DNA of 64,000 nucleotides from an uncultured Treponema sp. (GCA_900319625.1 ONPD01000012.1:1-64000); one strand, 5' to 3'; counted from the stretch's first letter, positions 41,312 to 50,700 are shown. Made by a program: numbers and translations. Notes: a model not told the origin generated them from the letters alone.

Positions 41312-42574
41312 GTGTTTGGTTTTAATAAAAAGGTTGTAAACGCAAGATTCAATAAGCGCCTGGAACAGATTGTAGAGATTGCCCAGAGCCTCTCAGAAAT
41401 TCAGGATATTGATATCCTTCTTGAGCGAATCCTTACCGAAACCCGTAAAATTGTAAATGCGGATGCGGGTTCAATTTACATTGTTGAAGGAAACAATCTT
41501 AGAATCAAATATGGTCAGAATGATACTCAGCTTAAACTACTTGCTCCCGGTGAAAAGCTTCCATATACATATTTTTCTTTCCCGATTGATGAATCTTCGA
41601 TTTCAGGTTATGTAGCAAAAACCGGCTGTCCTCTGAATATTGAGGATGCCTATAAAATCCCTGAAGGCAAGCCTTATCATTTTAATATGGAAACTGACAT
41701 CACAACGGACTACAGAACCCGTTCGATTTACACTTTTCCTCTTAAAATAAAAGGCGGCGAAATCCTTGGCGTAATTCAGATTATCAATGCCATGGATGAA
41801 GAAGGAAATATTGTTTCTTTCTCTCAGGAGGCTGAACTTCTCATAAACCACTTTGCCTCAAGTGCCGTTCAGGCCTTGCAGCGGGCTTATCTTACCAGCA
41901 GCATGGTAAAGCGTATGCTTAAGATGGCAGAGTTCCGCGATCCTAAAGAAACCTTCCCTCACGTTGAGCGCGTTTCTTCCTTTGCCCTTGAAATTTATGA
42001 CCGCTATGCCTTTAATCACGGCTTTTCTGAAGAGCTGCAGGAAAAATACCGCGATTATCTGAAAATCGGTGCTAAGTTCCACGATGTAGGAAAGGTTGGA
42101 ATTTCTGATATTATCCTTAAAAAGGTTTACCCCCGCTTTACTGATGAAGAGCGTTCTATAATGAAGGGGCATACCTGCATTGGTGCCCAGCTTTTTGAGC
42201 CGCCTGAGAGCGAGCTTGATACAATCTGTCAGGATATTGCCCTGCATCACCACGACCGCTGGGACGGAGGTGATTCCGGTTATCCTGGAAAAATTAAGCT
42301 TTCTGATTTTGATATCCGAGACGGTCTTGTTCCTAAGACTGAACCTCTTGCCGGCGAAGAGATTCCTCTTGCGGCTCGTATTGTTGCCGTTGCAGATGTA
42401 TTTGACGCTTTAAGTCACAAGCGCTGCTATAAAGATTCCTGGTCTCTTGATGATTCATTTAAGGAGATTGAAAACTGTTCCGGAAGTCATTTTGATCCTG
42501 GTGTTGTTGAAGCCTTTATGCAGATTAAAGACCGTATCTGTTCGATTCTGGATGCTATTCCTGATTCTGAATAA
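41312..42574 (+). CDS. GAF and HD-GYP domain cyclic-di-GMP phosphodiesterase
   Basis: The 420-residue cytoplasmic protein begins at GTG 41312 with AGGGAG before it. Residues ~20-195 are a GAF sensor domain (LLERILTETRKIVNADAGSI, GYVAKTGCPLNI). Residues ~205-410 are an HD-GYP domain with KFHDVGKVGI, MKGHTCIGAQL, HHHDRWDGGDSGYP and VFDAL. The GYP segment has two extra residues compared with HHxxxDGxGYP. It should hydrolyse c-di-GMP under control of a ligand. A TATAAT box near 41284 is the likely promoter. Confidence 0.92.
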   Translation: MFGFNKKVVNARFNKRLEQIVEIAQSLSEIQDIDILLERILTETRKIVNADAGSIYIVEGNNLRIKYGQNDTQLKLLAPGEKLPYTYFSFPIDESSISGYVAKTGCPLNIEDAYKIPEGKPYHFNMETDITTDYRTRSIYTFPLKIKGGEILGVIQIINAMDEEGNIVSFSQEAELLINHFASSAVQALQRAYLTSSMVKRMLKMAEFRDPKETFPHVERVSSFALEIYDRYAFNHGFSEELQEKYRDYLKIGAKFHDVGKVGISDIILKKVYPRFTDEERSIMKGHTCIGAQLFEPPESELDTICQDIALHHHDRWDGGDSGYPGKIKLSDFDIRDGLVPKTEPLAGEEIPLAARIVAVADVFDALSHKRCYKDSWSLDDSFKEIENCSGSHFDPGVVEAFMQIKDRICSILDAIPDSE

Positions 42575-43019
42575 GCTTAGTCAGCTGGCGGTCAAAGCAG
42601 TTGGCGAATTTTTCAAAATCTTTTTTGTCGTAGCCGTCTTTTGTGCGTTTTACAACGCCTGCCTGAAAAAGGGCAAAGTCAAAATCGCGGTCAGATAAAA
42701 GATTCTTTATGTTTTCCTTTGTAAAAGCTGTGCCCCTGTCATTTATGGCAGGGATATTTTTTTCTACAAGTCTGTCCGCAAATACAATATCGCGGGTAAT
42801 TACAAGGTCATTTTCGCCTGCGTGTTCAAGAATATATGTGTCGGCGGCGTCTTTTTCGTTTGTACATATAATCATTTCAAAAGGGGAGTATTCGCAGGGA
42901 ATCTGTTTGTTTGCTACAAAAAAGATTTGAAGGCCGAGTTTTGCGGCAGTTTTTACTGTGTGATTTCTTACGGGAACGGGGCAGGAGTCTGCGTCAATCC
43001 AGATTCGAACTTCTTTCAA
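42555..43019 (-). CDS. YaiI/YqxD family protein (UPF0178)
   Basis: The 154-residue protein matches UPF0178: IWIDADSCPV at the N terminus, NDLVITRDIVFADRLVEK and RGTAFTKENI. The fold is PIN/NYN-like, so a nuclease role is suspected but unproven. Its 3' end overlaps the convergent HD-GYP gene by 20 bases. It lies just downstream of zapA with no gap. Confidence 0.9.
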   Translation of the reverse strand: MKEVRIWIDADSCPVPVRNHTVKTAAKLGLQIFFVANKQIPCEYSPFEMIICTNEKDAADTYILEHAGENDLVITRDIVFADRLVEKNIPAINDRGTAFTKENIKNLLSDRDFDFALFQAGVVKRTKDGYDKKDFEKFANCFDRQLTKLIQNQE

Positions 43020-43331
43020 TTAAAGAACCTTTCCGATTTTTTCTATCATATCCAGAGTGTGGCGTTCAATTTCGTTGCTTTCAAGAATTACATCCGGATC
43101 AATCTGGCCCGCTTCCATTGCGATTTTATTCTGTTTATCCTTGTAAACTTCGTCACAAAGCATAATGCCTGCAAGAATTGCTGTCTGCAAGGGAGTTTTT
43201 AATGAAGTGATTTTCTGAGCTTCTTCTGCAACTTTATTGTAATAAGAAAGGAGCTTTTTGAGGTATTCATCATCTCCGTTTGCCTGAATGGTAAAGGAGG
43301 TTCCTAATGTATCGATATGAAGCTTACCCAT
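43020..43331 (-). CDS. zapA: Cell division protein ZapA
   Basis: The 103-residue protein has the ZapA layout: a short beta-strand domain (LHIDTLGTSFTIQANGDDEY), then a helix (LKKLLSYYNKVAEEA, LQTAILAGIMLCDE) and a C-terminal coiled coil. ZapA bundles FtsZ filaments at the division site. It overlaps the stop of the upstream coiled-coil gene by one base, and that protein may be its functional partner. Confidence 0.88.
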   Translation of the reverse strand: MGKLHIDTLGTSFTIQANGDDEYLKKLLSYYNKVAEEAQKITSLKTPLQTAILAGIMLCDEVYKDKQNKIAMEAGQIDPDVILESNEIERHTLDMIEKIGKVL

Positions 43332-43930
43332 TAGAAAATGTCGAACCCTAAATTATCTGAATTTTCTTCTTCGGCTTCCATTTCCGGCTCAGAAAAATCT
43401 GCATCTGGAGACTGGGAAGGAAGATCATTCATTGTGAAGAAGTTATTCTGAGAAGAAGTCTGAATGAACTGTGAGTTTAAGCCCTGTGGCTGTGTATGTA
43501 CAGGATTTGAATTCTGAATAGGTGCTGAAAACTGAGTTTGTGTCTGTACAGGTGCTTTCTTTTCTGTTACAGGAGCAGGTGTAGCATTTGTTGTGCTGGC
43601 AGGATTTACCTGAGCTGGCTGAGCCTGCATTTTTACAGGTTCTGCGGTCTGCTGAATGTTTACAACAGGAGTTGAAGCAGCCTGACCAGCTACTTTCAGA
43701 ACTGAATTTTCAATCTGATTAAGCCGGTCAAGCGCTTTTAAGATTCCACTTTCAATCTGGCTCTGATCTGTCTCAAAAGAAGTGAGTTGCTCCGACTTGC
43801 TGGAAAGCGCATTTGTGAGCTCTGAACATTTCTTGCGCAGAGCATCGTTTTCAGCCTGCAGCTGCTGAATCTTTTCAACAGCACTCTCTATCTTTTGTTC
43901 AAGAAGAATTACCTGATCAAGTGAAATCAT
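43331..43930 (-). CDS. Coiled-coil protein, possible ZapB-like division partner
   Basis: The 199-residue protein has an N-terminal coiled coil (~1-80, VILLEQKIESAVEKIQQLQA, then ENDALRKKCSEL) like the ZapB/ZapA-associated proteins. A low-complexity Gln/Pro/Thr/Ala linker (~90-165) and a short acidic tail (EPEMEAEEENSDNLGFDIF) follow. It has no signal peptide. The direct operon link to zapA suggests a role in Z-ring organisation, with the acidic tail as a possible FtsZ or partner contact; this is inference. Confidence 0.6.
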   Translation of the reverse strand: MISLDQVILLEQKIESAVEKIQQLQAENDALRKKCSELTNALSSKSEQLTSFETDQSQIESGILKALDRLNQIENSVLKVAGQAASTPVVNIQQTAEPVKMQAQPAQVNPASTTNATPAPVTEKKAPVQTQTQFSAPIQNSNPVHTQPQGLNSQFIQTSSQNNFFTMNDLPSQSPDADFSEPEMEAEEENSDNLGFDIF

Positions 43931-43958
43931 ATTTAGTCCTTAGAACTGGTATAAAATA

Positions 43959-44315
43959 CTAGTTCAATGCTTTTTTAGCAGCTTCTACAACTGCTTTGAA
44001 AGCTGCTGGATCTTCAATAGCCATATTAGAAAGAGCCTTGCGGTTCAATTTAATACCAGCTTTGTTGCATCCATCAATAAAACGTGAGTATGACATACCT
44101 TCTTCACGAACTGCTGCGTTAATACGTGCAATCCACAAAGCGCGGAATTCATGTTTCTTATCACGGCGGTCTACATAAGCGTGATTCAATGCTTTTGTTA
44201 CAGCATCTTTAGCAGCCTTGTAGTTTGATTTTCTGTCGCCGATGAAACCTTTAGCAAGTTTCAAAATCTTTGCACGGCGATTCTTTCTTTTTGTTCCGTC
44301 TATTGCTCTTGACAT
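43959..44315 (-). CDS. rplT: 50S ribosomal protein L20
   Basis: The 118-residue protein is standard L20: [40 protein letters not shown] and [13 protein letters not shown]. It binds 23S rRNA early in large-subunit assembly. It is the last gene of the infC-rpmI-rplT operon and commonly represses the operon through the mRNA. Confidence 0.98.
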   Translation of the reverse strand: MSRAIDGTKRKNRRAKILKLAKGFIGDRKSNYKAAKDAVTKALNHAYVDRRDKKHEFRALWIARINAAVREEGMSYSRFIDGCNKAGIKLNRKALSNMAIEDPAAFKAVVEAAKKALN

Positions 44316-44327
44316 TTTCTACCTCGA

Positions 44328-44528
44328 TTAAGCGTATGGAAGCATCTGCTTTCTGATTTTCTTTGCATCTGCTTCTGCAACATAACCTGCTGCTCTAAGA
44401 TTTCTCTTACGTTTCTGTGAACGCTTTGTCAAGATATGACGAAGGTTCTGCTTCTTGTGCTTTACTTTGCCAGTGCCTGTTAAAGAATAACGTTTAGCAG
44501 CTGACTTCTTTGTCTTCATTTTAGGCAT
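44328..44528 (-). CDS. rpmI: 50S ribosomal protein L35
   Basis: The 66-residue basic protein ([20 protein letters not shown] at the start, [15 protein letters not shown] in the middle) is typical L35. It lies between infC and rplT with 12-base gaps, the conserved operon order. Confidence 0.98.
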   Translation of the reverse strand: MPKMKTKKSAAKRYSLTGTGKVKHKKQNLRHILTKRSQKRKRNLRAAGYVAEADAKKIRKQMLPYA

Positions 44529-44540
44529 TTCTAAACCCCT

Positions 44541-45080
44541 TTATTTTGCGGCTTTTGCTGAAATTGTCATTGACATGTTTCTGCCATCCATAGCGGCAGG
44601 CTTTTCAATGGTGTACGCTGAGGTAAGTCGCTTTAACACCTCGTTCATGACTTCAAAGCCGAGTTCGGTATGTGCAAGTTCACGTCCGCGGAAACGGATT
44701 GTAACCTTTACTTTATCGCCCTCGTCAAGGAACTCCTGAATATGCTTGGCTTTAGTATCCAGATCTCCTGAGCCGATTTTAGGCTGCATACGGATTTCCT
44801 TCAGCTTCAATACCTTTTGATTTTTCTTGGAATCACGGAGCTTTTTTTCCTGTTCAAAACGGTATTTGCCATAATCAAGTATTTTGCAAACCGGCGGGTT
44901 AGCATTCGGTGAAACTTCAACAAGGTCAAGGTCTTTATCCCTAGCCATATTGAGAGCCTGATTTGTCGGAACGATTCCGAGCTGATTGCCCTCATCATCG
45001 ATAAGTCGTACCTCACGGACACGAATCATTTCATTGATTCTCTGCCCCTTATTGTTGTTGTTTGCATTTACGTATGCCAA
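44541..45080 (-). CDS. infC: Translation initiation factor IF-3, probable TTG start
   Basis: IF-3 controls start-codon choice on the 30S subunit. The N-domain has [14 protein letters not shown] and [22 protein letters not shown]; the C-domain has KEIRMQPKI and [15 protein letters not shown] (45090-45085) lies 4 bases before an in-frame TTG at 45080, giving about 179 residues, the normal length. The alternative ATG at 45104 lies upstream of that ribosome-binding site. A rare start codon fits the known autoregulation of infC through IF-3 discrimination against non-AUG starts. Confidence 0.93.
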   Translation of the reverse strand: MAYVNANNNNKGQRINEMIRVREVRLIDDEGNQLGIVPTNQALNMARDKDLDLVEVSPNANPPVCKILDYGKYRFEQEKKLRDSKKNQKVLKLKEIRMQPKIGSGDLDTKAKHIQEFLDEGDKVKVTIRFRGRELAHTELGFEVMNEVLKRLTSAYTIEKPAAMDGRNMSMTISAKAAK

Positions 45081-45225
45081 TTGTCCTCCTGGGTGTTGCC
45101 ACATAAAAACGCCACGCGCCCCTATGTTTTTAAAACACTTTTTACATATAACGTATTCTAATAATATATATGATTTTAGCCCTCTGTGTCTAGATTCAAT
45201 GAGCGGATTTTGCTACATTTGATGT

Positions 45226-46215
45226 ATGGCAGAATTCATTTCCAGCTTTACCACGGGCTTTCAGGAGCTTGTAAAAGAGGATTTTCCCCGCCTTATTAAA
45301 GGTGTAAAAATAATAAATGTTTACGACGGTTTTGTACACTACCGCTTTGACGGCAATTCCCGCGACCTTGAAAAAGTAATTTATTTCAACAATACATTTT
45401 TCCTGCTTAAATCATTTAAAAGCGGTGCAAATTTTAAAATGATGGTAAATGCGGTAGCGGGACAGAAAAATTATTATCTGATAAATAAAGGAAGCTTCCG
45501 CGTTCGTTTTGTTCAGGAAAATCAGTTTGCAAAGGTTGATAAGGCGCTGGCGCGCCGGGCGGAGGAATCTGTTCTTGCAAATTCTAAGCTTTCCATTGAC
45601 CGGGTAAGTCCTTCCACCGAAGTCTGGTATTCAATCCGCCGTGACGGTTTTGGCTTTTGCGGGCAGCTGATTTCTAAGCGGGAATTTACGGAAAAAAATC
45701 TTAATAAGGGCCAGTTGCGTCCTGAAATTGCTTATTTTATGGGCGTTTTTGCTGATCTACAGCCTGATTTTGTACTGGCTGACCCTTTTGCGGGCTACGG
45801 TTCAATTCCTGTTCAGCTTATAAAGAAGTTTAGGCCGGCAAAGCTTTATGTAAGTGACATTAGTTCAGAGCAGGTGGAAATAATCCGCACAAAAAAGCAG
45901 ATGGCAGATGAGAGAGTTGATCTTCGGGTGGCTGATGCCTTTGTGCTTAATCACATAGAAGACCATTCTGTAGACTGTGTGATTACAGACCCGCCATGGG
46001 GCTTTTACGAAGATATAGGTGACATCAAAACTTTCTATAATAAGATGTTTGATTCTCTTTTGCGCGTGGTTAAGACTGACGGTAAAATTGTGATTTTGAG
46101 TGCGCGGAAGGAAGAACTGGAAATAAGCGCCGCAGAAAAATGCCTTAAAATAGAAAAAAGCCTTCATACCCTGATAAACGGCAAGAAGGCTTCTTTGTAT
46201 TTACTTCACGTATAA
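45226..46215 (+). CDS. THUMP-domain RNA methyltransferase
   Basis: The 329-residue protein has an N-terminal THUMP-like region (SSFTTGFQELVKEDF, RVRFVQENQF) and a C-terminal Rossmann methyltransferase with DPFAGYGSIPVQL (SAM binding) and VITDPPWGFY (NPPY-like catalytic loop). The nearest types are the Trm14/RlmL group, which make N2-methylguanosine in tRNA or rRNA. TACATT lies 6 bases before ATG 45226. The 3' end overlaps sppA on the other strand by 15 bases. Confidence 0.83.
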   Translation: MAEFISSFTTGFQELVKEDFPRLIKGVKIINVYDGFVHYRFDGNSRDLEKVIYFNNTFFLLKSFKSGANFKMMVNAVAGQKNYYLINKGSFRVRFVQENQFAKVDKALARRAEESVLANSKLSIDRVSPSTEVWYSIRRDGFGFCGQLISKREFTEKNLNKGQLRPEIAYFMGVFADLQPDFVLADPFAGYGSIPVQLIKKFRPAKLYVSDISSEQVEIIRTKKQMADERVDLRVADAFVLNHIEDHSVDCVITDPPWGFYEDIGDIKTFYNKMFDSLLRVVKTDGKIVILSARKEELEISAAEKCLKIEKSLHTLINGKKASLYLLHV

Positions 46216-47223
46216 ATAGGCCGGATAAGAGTTAAAGCCTTCCAGCTCTTTTAGTGCGCCTGCCGGAATGCCCAGCTGAGCGGCGGTCTGCTTTGTAAAG
46301 AAATCTGAAATCTGACCGGTCAGATAATCACGGAAGTTTGTTTTCTTTTCTTTTTTGAAGGTTTCAATTCTGATTCCCGGTTTTTCAATCACGTTTTCCG
46401 TAAAATGTGAAAGGCAGTGCTCCCAGGTATCAATGCGGTCAATCAGCTTGTTGTTCAGAGCCTGGCGTGCTGTGTAAATACGGCCGTCAGCAAGAGCCGT
46501 AACATCAGCCTTTGCCATTTTTCTTCCGTTTGTAACAACGTGAACAAACTGCTCGTAACATTCATCACAGATTGCCTGCATAATATCAACCTGCTCCTGT
46601 GTGAAGGCTTCTGTCATATGCCCCATAGCCTTGTTTTTCCCGGAATGAACGATGTTTGTACGTATTCCTTTATCATTCAAAAGCTTTGAAATATCAACAA
46701 ACTGGGCAGAAATTACGCCGATTGAACCGGTGAGGGTATTGCGGTTTGCCCAGATTTCATTTGCGGCACAGGCTATATAATAGCCGCCGGAAGCTGCCAT
46801 AGTTCCCATGTAAACAAAAACTTTTTTTCCGGTCGTTTTGTAATCCTGAAGTGCCAGGTAAACCTCATCAGCCTGGTAAACAGCTCCACCCGGAGTCTGA
46901 ATGAAAATCACAAGGCCCTGGTTTTTCTTGTCAGCCTTTAATTCCCTGATTTTTGAAATAAGCCATTTCTGGTTGTAATTCTGATTTTCTTCTTCAATTA
47001 CGCCTTCAATGTAAAGGGCTGCAACATATTCATCTTTATAAGTTTTTATAGTTTCTGAGTCATATTCTTTATCAAGAACAATCTGATTTGATTTGCTCCC
47101 GCTGCTGATTTTTACAGAAGTTCCTCCCTTTTTTCCGCCGAAAATGCTGACAGCTGTAACTCCCGCAATCAATACAAGTAAAACCGCAAAAACAATAATT
47201 CCAGATTTAGCTTCCTTATTCAT
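46201..47223 (-). CDS. sppA: Signal peptide peptidase SppA (S49 family)
   Basis: The 340-residue protein has an N-terminal membrane anchor (~8-28). The S49 catalytic serine is S145 in TMAASGGYY; the lysine of the dyad lies in HSGKNKAMG (K196 or K198). IQTPGGAVYQADEVY precedes them. It is the short single-domain type, as in Bacillus SppA, and degrades cleaved signal peptides in the membrane. The ATG overlaps the stop of the DUF975 gene by one base. Confidence 0.93.
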   Translation of the reverse strand: MNKEAKSGIIVFAVLLVLIAGVTAVSIFGGKKGGTSVKISSGSKSNQIVLDKEYDSETIKTYKDEYVAALYIEGVIEEENQNYNQKWLISKIRELKADKKNQGLVIFIQTPGGAVYQADEVYLALQDYKTTGKKVFVYMGTMAASGGYYIACAANEIWANRNTLTGSIGVISAQFVDISKLLNDKGIRTNIVHSGKNKAMGHMTEAFTQEQVDIMQAICDECYEQFVHVVTNGRKMAKADVTALADGRIYTARQALNNKLIDRIDTWEHCLSHFTENVIEKPGIRIETFKKEKKTNFRDYLTGQISDFFTKQTAAQLGIPAGALKELEGFNSYPAYLYVK

Positions 47224-47948
47224 TACTGTAAATCCTCCGGTTTGATTTTTCCAAGCTCCAGGGCTTCCTTAAGCATTGCGTGATAAGCGTTTACAAAGCT
47301 CATGTGCATATAAGGTCGCAGCCAGATAAAGCCAAGACCTGCCGGAATTGAGGCAAGAATAGCCCAGCCCAGAAAGCTCAGACACATAACAAAGAGGTCC
47401 ATTTTGTGTCCCTGAGTTATGATTTTGGAAATGTTGAGGGCGCGGGGAATCGAAACCTTTTTGTACTCAGCTACGATAAAGAAAATCTGAGAGTAGGCGA
47501 AAAATTTAATGATTCCCGGAATAATAAAAAGCATAAACCACAAAAGAAGCCAGATGTATTTCCAGATTGCGGCAAGAATGGCCCTGAACCAGTTGTTCAT
47601 GCCTTCAAAAAAATCAGAAAGGCTGACCGGTTCCGGAGAACGGCTCATTTTTAAGTAAACGTTAATGCCTGCTACGTAGAGAATGGCTTCAACTGCAAGC
47701 TGAATATAGGAAAGAAGGGTAGAAGAAGAGCCTTCCGTTACTGTATTAATAAAAATCGAAACGGAATGCGGGTCAGAAAAATCTACTGTCAAATTTTCAG
47801 GAAAGGAACGTACCATTTCAACTGCCTGTGGAATTGAAAAAACAATCAGAATCAAACCTGAAATGATTGTAATGATAACCGGAACTGTCCATCTTCCGCT
47901 GAGCTGCTGTCGTGCAAAAACTTTGTATTTTTTTCTATCAAATAGCAT
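47223..47948 (-). CDS. DUF975 family membrane protein
   Basis: The 241-residue protein has about five membrane spans (e.g. VPVIITIISGLILIVFSIP, YIWLLLWFMLFIIPGIIKFF) and the DUF975 pattern with YxxKxxIPRALNISKIITQGHK in a cytoplasmic loop. The function is unknown. It is upstream of and overlaps sppA, as if forming an envelope-maintenance pair. AGAGG precedes the start. Confidence 0.82.
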   Translation of the reverse strand: MLFDRKKYKVFARQQLSGRWTVPVIITIISGLILIVFSIPQAVEMVRSFPENLTVDFSDPHSVSIFINTVTEGSSSTLLSYIQLAVEAILYVAGINVYLKMSRSPEPVSLSDFFEGMNNWFRAILAAIWKYIWLLLWFMLFIIPGIIKFFAYSQIFFIVAEYKKVSIPRALNISKIITQGHKMDLFVMCLSFLGWAILASIPAGLGFIWLRPYMHMSFVNAYHAMLKEALELGKIKPEDLQ

Positions 47949-47988
47949 ATAAACCTCTGAATTTATTGTAACGTTATTTCTGAATTTT

Positions 47989-48591
47989 TTACAACTTTTT
48001 TAGCATATCGCGGTAGTAGCGGCTTTCAATATCTTCTTTTTTAATGCCGCACTCTTCAAAAATTTTCATTATGATGTCTTTCATTTTTTTTACGGTTTCT
48101 TCGTCATTCTTTTCTTTGATGATTTCAATTTCAAGGAAGTCTCCAAGAGGCGGAACTTCGCATAACTCTGCGTGGGCTGTCACGCCGTCAATTTCAACAT
48201 TCCAGCCGTCAACTGATTTTTCCTTGTGAAGGTCGATTGTGGCTCCCAGGTCTTCAAAAAATGTTCTGAAAGCCTTTGCATCAGTGATTACAGACTCGTT
48301 TTCATCATTTACTTCTATTTGAGTTCCGTCTTCATTTTTAAGAACTTCTTTCTTTTTATAAGTGAATAAAAACGAGTCTGTAATCAGCCTGCCGTTTGTC
48401 GTTTTTTCTTCGCGGATTCTTGCAGAAAGAAAATTGCGGCCGTCAGGAGCAGAGATGCCTGCTGCAAGCGGAAAGTGATAGTAATCATCTGATTTCTGGG
48501 TATGTCCAAGGTAAGTGCCGATTTTGTTCAAACTGGCAGTTACGTGGGTGCGGTCGTAAACGTGGGCCTTTAATTCAATTTCATAATTCAT
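47989..48591 (-). CDS. CYTH-domain protein (class IV adenylate cyclase / thiamine-triphosphatase-like)
   Basis: From ATG 48591 the 200-residue protein begins MNYEIELKAHV, which contains the CYTH signature ExExK, and has SARIREE, LFTYKKKEV, VDGWNVEIDGV and FLEIEI of the triphosphate tunnel fold. It may be a CyaB-type adenylate cyclase or a triphosphatase. Longer upstream frames overlap the promoter of the divergent dus gene, and TATATT lies 6 bases before 48591, so the short start is preferred. Confidence 0.87.
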   Translation of the reverse strand: MNYEIELKAHVYDRTHVTASLNKIGTYLGHTQKSDDYYHFPLAAGISAPDGRNFLSARIREEKTTNGRLITDSFLFTYKKKEVLKNEDGTQIEVNDENESVITDAKAFRTFFEDLGATIDLHKEKSVDGWNVEIDGVTAHAELCEVPPLGDFLEIEIIKEKNDEETVKKMKDIIMKIFEECGIKKEDIESRYYRDMLKKL

Positions 48592-48613
48592 AAAAAAAAT
48601 ATACAATATAAGT
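48592..48613. promoter_or_regulatory. Overlapping divergent leaderless promoters in a 22-base gap
   Basis: TATATT (- strand, 48603-48598) and TACAAT (+ strand, 48602-48607) overlap by two bases, each 6 bases before its own ATG. The -35 regions must lie inside the opposite coding sequences, so the two promoters are likely mutually exclusive. Confidence 0.6.
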
Positions 48614-49612
48614 ATGAAATTGATAAGCGGTCCGATGGCGACTATTTCGCATCCGGCATTCAGAATTTTAATAGAAAAGTTTGGAGCCTGCGACGAATAT
48701 TTTACGGAAATGATAAATGCCGGCACCCTGCTTACCGGCGGTCAGTTTGAAAAATATTATATAGACCCGGCTCCTGTGCCGGAAAAAGTTGTCTGGCAGC
48801 TTACCGGACACGATGCTGAGCATATGGAAGAGGCTGCCCGGGTTTTATGCGACCTTCCGGGGCTTGGTGTGGACATTAATATGGGCTGTTCTGCTCCTGA
48901 TATTTACCGCTATGGAGCCGGCATTGCCTGGATGCTGAAAGCCCGTGAAGAAACTGAGGAAATGGTAAAGCGGGTAGGTAAGGCTGTTATTGGAAAAAAG
49001 CGATTTTCCGTAAAGCTGCGCCTTGGGGATGATAATTTTACAGATGAGCAGTTTTTCTCTTTCTGCGATATGCTCCTTTCTAACGGAGTTGAACTTCTGA
49101 CTTTGCATCCGCGAACGAAAAAAGAAAAACTGACCCGGCCGGCCCGATATTCTTACTGCCAGAAGCTGTGCGAACGTTATCCAAAGATTCCGGTTTACCT
49201 GAATGGAAACGTAAAGGATGCTGCCAGCCTTAAAAATGCCCTTGCTTCGGCCCCTGATGTAAAAGGCGTAATGATTTCCCGCGCCTGCGTGCAGAAGCCC
49301 TGGATTTTCAGGGAGCTGAGCAGCGCGCTGGAAGGGGGACTTTCGCTGGAAGGGGAGCCGGCGGTGGAAGAAAAATTATCCATCAACATGAAAGACCTGG
49401 CCCTTTCCTATATTGATGATGTTGAAAAATACCAGCCGCCTGAGTTCTGGAAAACCCGCCTGCAGAGATTTTTTACTTACTTCTGCCAGAATTTCAAGTT
49501 TGCCCATTATGCCCAGACACAGTTTCTGAATGCCTGCGACAATGCCGACCTCCGTGCCCGCATAGAAGATTTTTTTATCAGGTGCCCTGACGAAGTAGTT
49601 AGATTTATTTAA
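48614..49612 (+). CDS. dus: tRNA-dihydrouridine synthase
   Basis: The 332-residue FMN enzyme reduces uridine in tRNA. SGPMATISHPAFR, MINAGTL, VDINMGCSAPDI (with the catalytic Cys region; usual Pro is Ser), SVKLRLG, LHPRTKKEK and MISRACVQKPWIF follow the Dus order. The C-terminal helical tRNA-binding domain is present. The start is set by the leaderless promoter. The DusA/B/C subgroup is not clear. Confidence 0.9.
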   Translation: MKLISGPMATISHPAFRILIEKFGACDEYFTEMINAGTLLTGGQFEKYYIDPAPVPEKVVWQLTGHDAEHMEEAARVLCDLPGLGVDINMGCSAPDIYRYGAGIAWMLKAREETEEMVKRVGKAVIGKKRFSVKLRLGDDNFTDEQFFSFCDMLLSNGVELLTLHPRTKKEKLTRPARYSYCQKLCERYPKIPVYLNGNVKDAASLKNALASAPDVKGVMISRACVQKPWIFRELSSALEGGLSLEGEPAVEEKLSINMKDLALSYIDDVEKYQPPEFWKTRLQRFFTYFCQNFKFAHYAQTQFLNACDNADLRARIEDFFIRCPDEVVRFI

Positions 49613-49684
49613 AAATCCGGGCAGCGAAAAATTCTTTGTCAATTATAACAAACTGTGTTATTATATTTTTTATTGGTATAGCTT

Positions 49685-50611
49685 ATGAATGAACAGCCAG
49701 CTCAGACACCATCTCGTGAAAATCCGCGCTTTGGACGAAAAGTATTTTTTTTAGATCCTCCTATGACTCTAAATAAGTCAATCATAGAACCATTGCGCGA
49801 TGATGAATATGAAATTTACGTGGTTGAAGACTATAAAATTCTAAAAGCTATCCTTATGGAAAATCAGGATGCCATGGTTTTCATTAATATTGATCATACC
49901 CTTACTTTTAAGCAGTGGTTCAATTATATTTTTTCTTTTAAGGATAATCCTACTCTTGCAACAATTTATGTGGGTATAGTTTCAGAACGCGCAACTTCTT
50001 CGGATCAGTCTCTCTTCCTTGAAAATCTTCCTCTTCCCTGCGGCTTTCAGATTGTAGGTACAACTACATACGCAGTTCTTCTTGATAACTTCCGCAAAAT
50101 TTTCGAGTTGAACGGAGCCAAGGGAAACCGAAAGTATATTCGTCTGGACTGTAAAAATACAAAGGTTGTTTCTGCCTGCTTTGTTCAGGAAAATAAGCTT
50201 TTTGAGGTATTTATTCAGAACATTTCTTCGGTAGGCTTTGCCTGTACCTTTGATGAAAAAAGCGCAAAGTATTTTAAGGAAAATGCCGTTTTCAATAATA
50301 TTTCATTTACATTCGGACGAAACACGATTGTCTGTCCTTCTGTAGTTTTCCGAATTATGGATAATACGGCAGTATTCCTCTTTACTCCGGCAATGCCGCT
50401 TTCCTACAAGGAAGCTATCAGGCGTTTTGTTCAGTCGGTTCTCATTAAAACTTTTGAATTAAAGCTCAGAAATTATTCTATGGATTTCACAAAATACCGT
50501 GATGAAATTGATATGGGGGCTGTTGCAATGGCTAAGGATGCCCGCAATGCCCAGATTAATTTTGACGGTGACTCGGATTTCGGAAATCTGGAAAGTGTCG
50601 AGGAAATATAA
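49685..50611 (+). CDS. PilZ-domain protein with N-terminal receiver-like region
   Basis: The 308-residue protein has an alpha/beta N-terminal region (~18-145) that resembles a degenerate receiver domain. The PilZ region carries RKYIR (RxxxR) at ~155 and NISSVGF (NxSxxG), the c-di-GMP-binding pattern. A C-terminal acidic tail follows. It is likely a c-di-GMP effector for motility or surface behaviour. The only clear neighbours in that pathway are the two HD-GYP proteins encoded at 41312 and 53126. Confidence 0.7.
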   Translation: MNEQPAQTPSRENPRFGRKVFFLDPPMTLNKSIIEPLRDDEYEIYVVEDYKILKAILMENQDAMVFINIDHTLTFKQWFNYIFSFKDNPTLATIYVGIVSERATSSDQSLFLENLPLPCGFQIVGTTTYAVLLDNFRKIFELNGAKGNRKYIRLDCKNTKVVSACFVQENKLFEVFIQNISSVGFACTFDEKSAKYFKENAVFNNISFTFGRNTIVCPSVVFRIMDNTAVFLFTPAMPLSYKEAIRRFVQSVLIKTFELKLRNYSMDFTKYRDEIDMGAVAMAKDARNAQINFDGDSDFGNLESVEEI

Positions 50612-50612
50612 G

Positions 50613-50700
50613 CAAGGTCGCAATTACGCCTGCCAACTTCCGGATGCACCTAACCTTGCTGCCAGCTTTCGCTGCGCGAAAGTTGGTATTGGATGCTATT
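50613..50700 (+). repeat. REP-like intergenic repeat
   Basis: GGTCGCAATTACGCCTGCCA is followed by GATGCACCTAACC and the hairpin CAGCTTTCGCTGCGCGAAAG. It is related to the units at ~12890-12965 and 57103-57265. It lies between the PilZ gene and the glyS leader. Confidence 0.5.
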
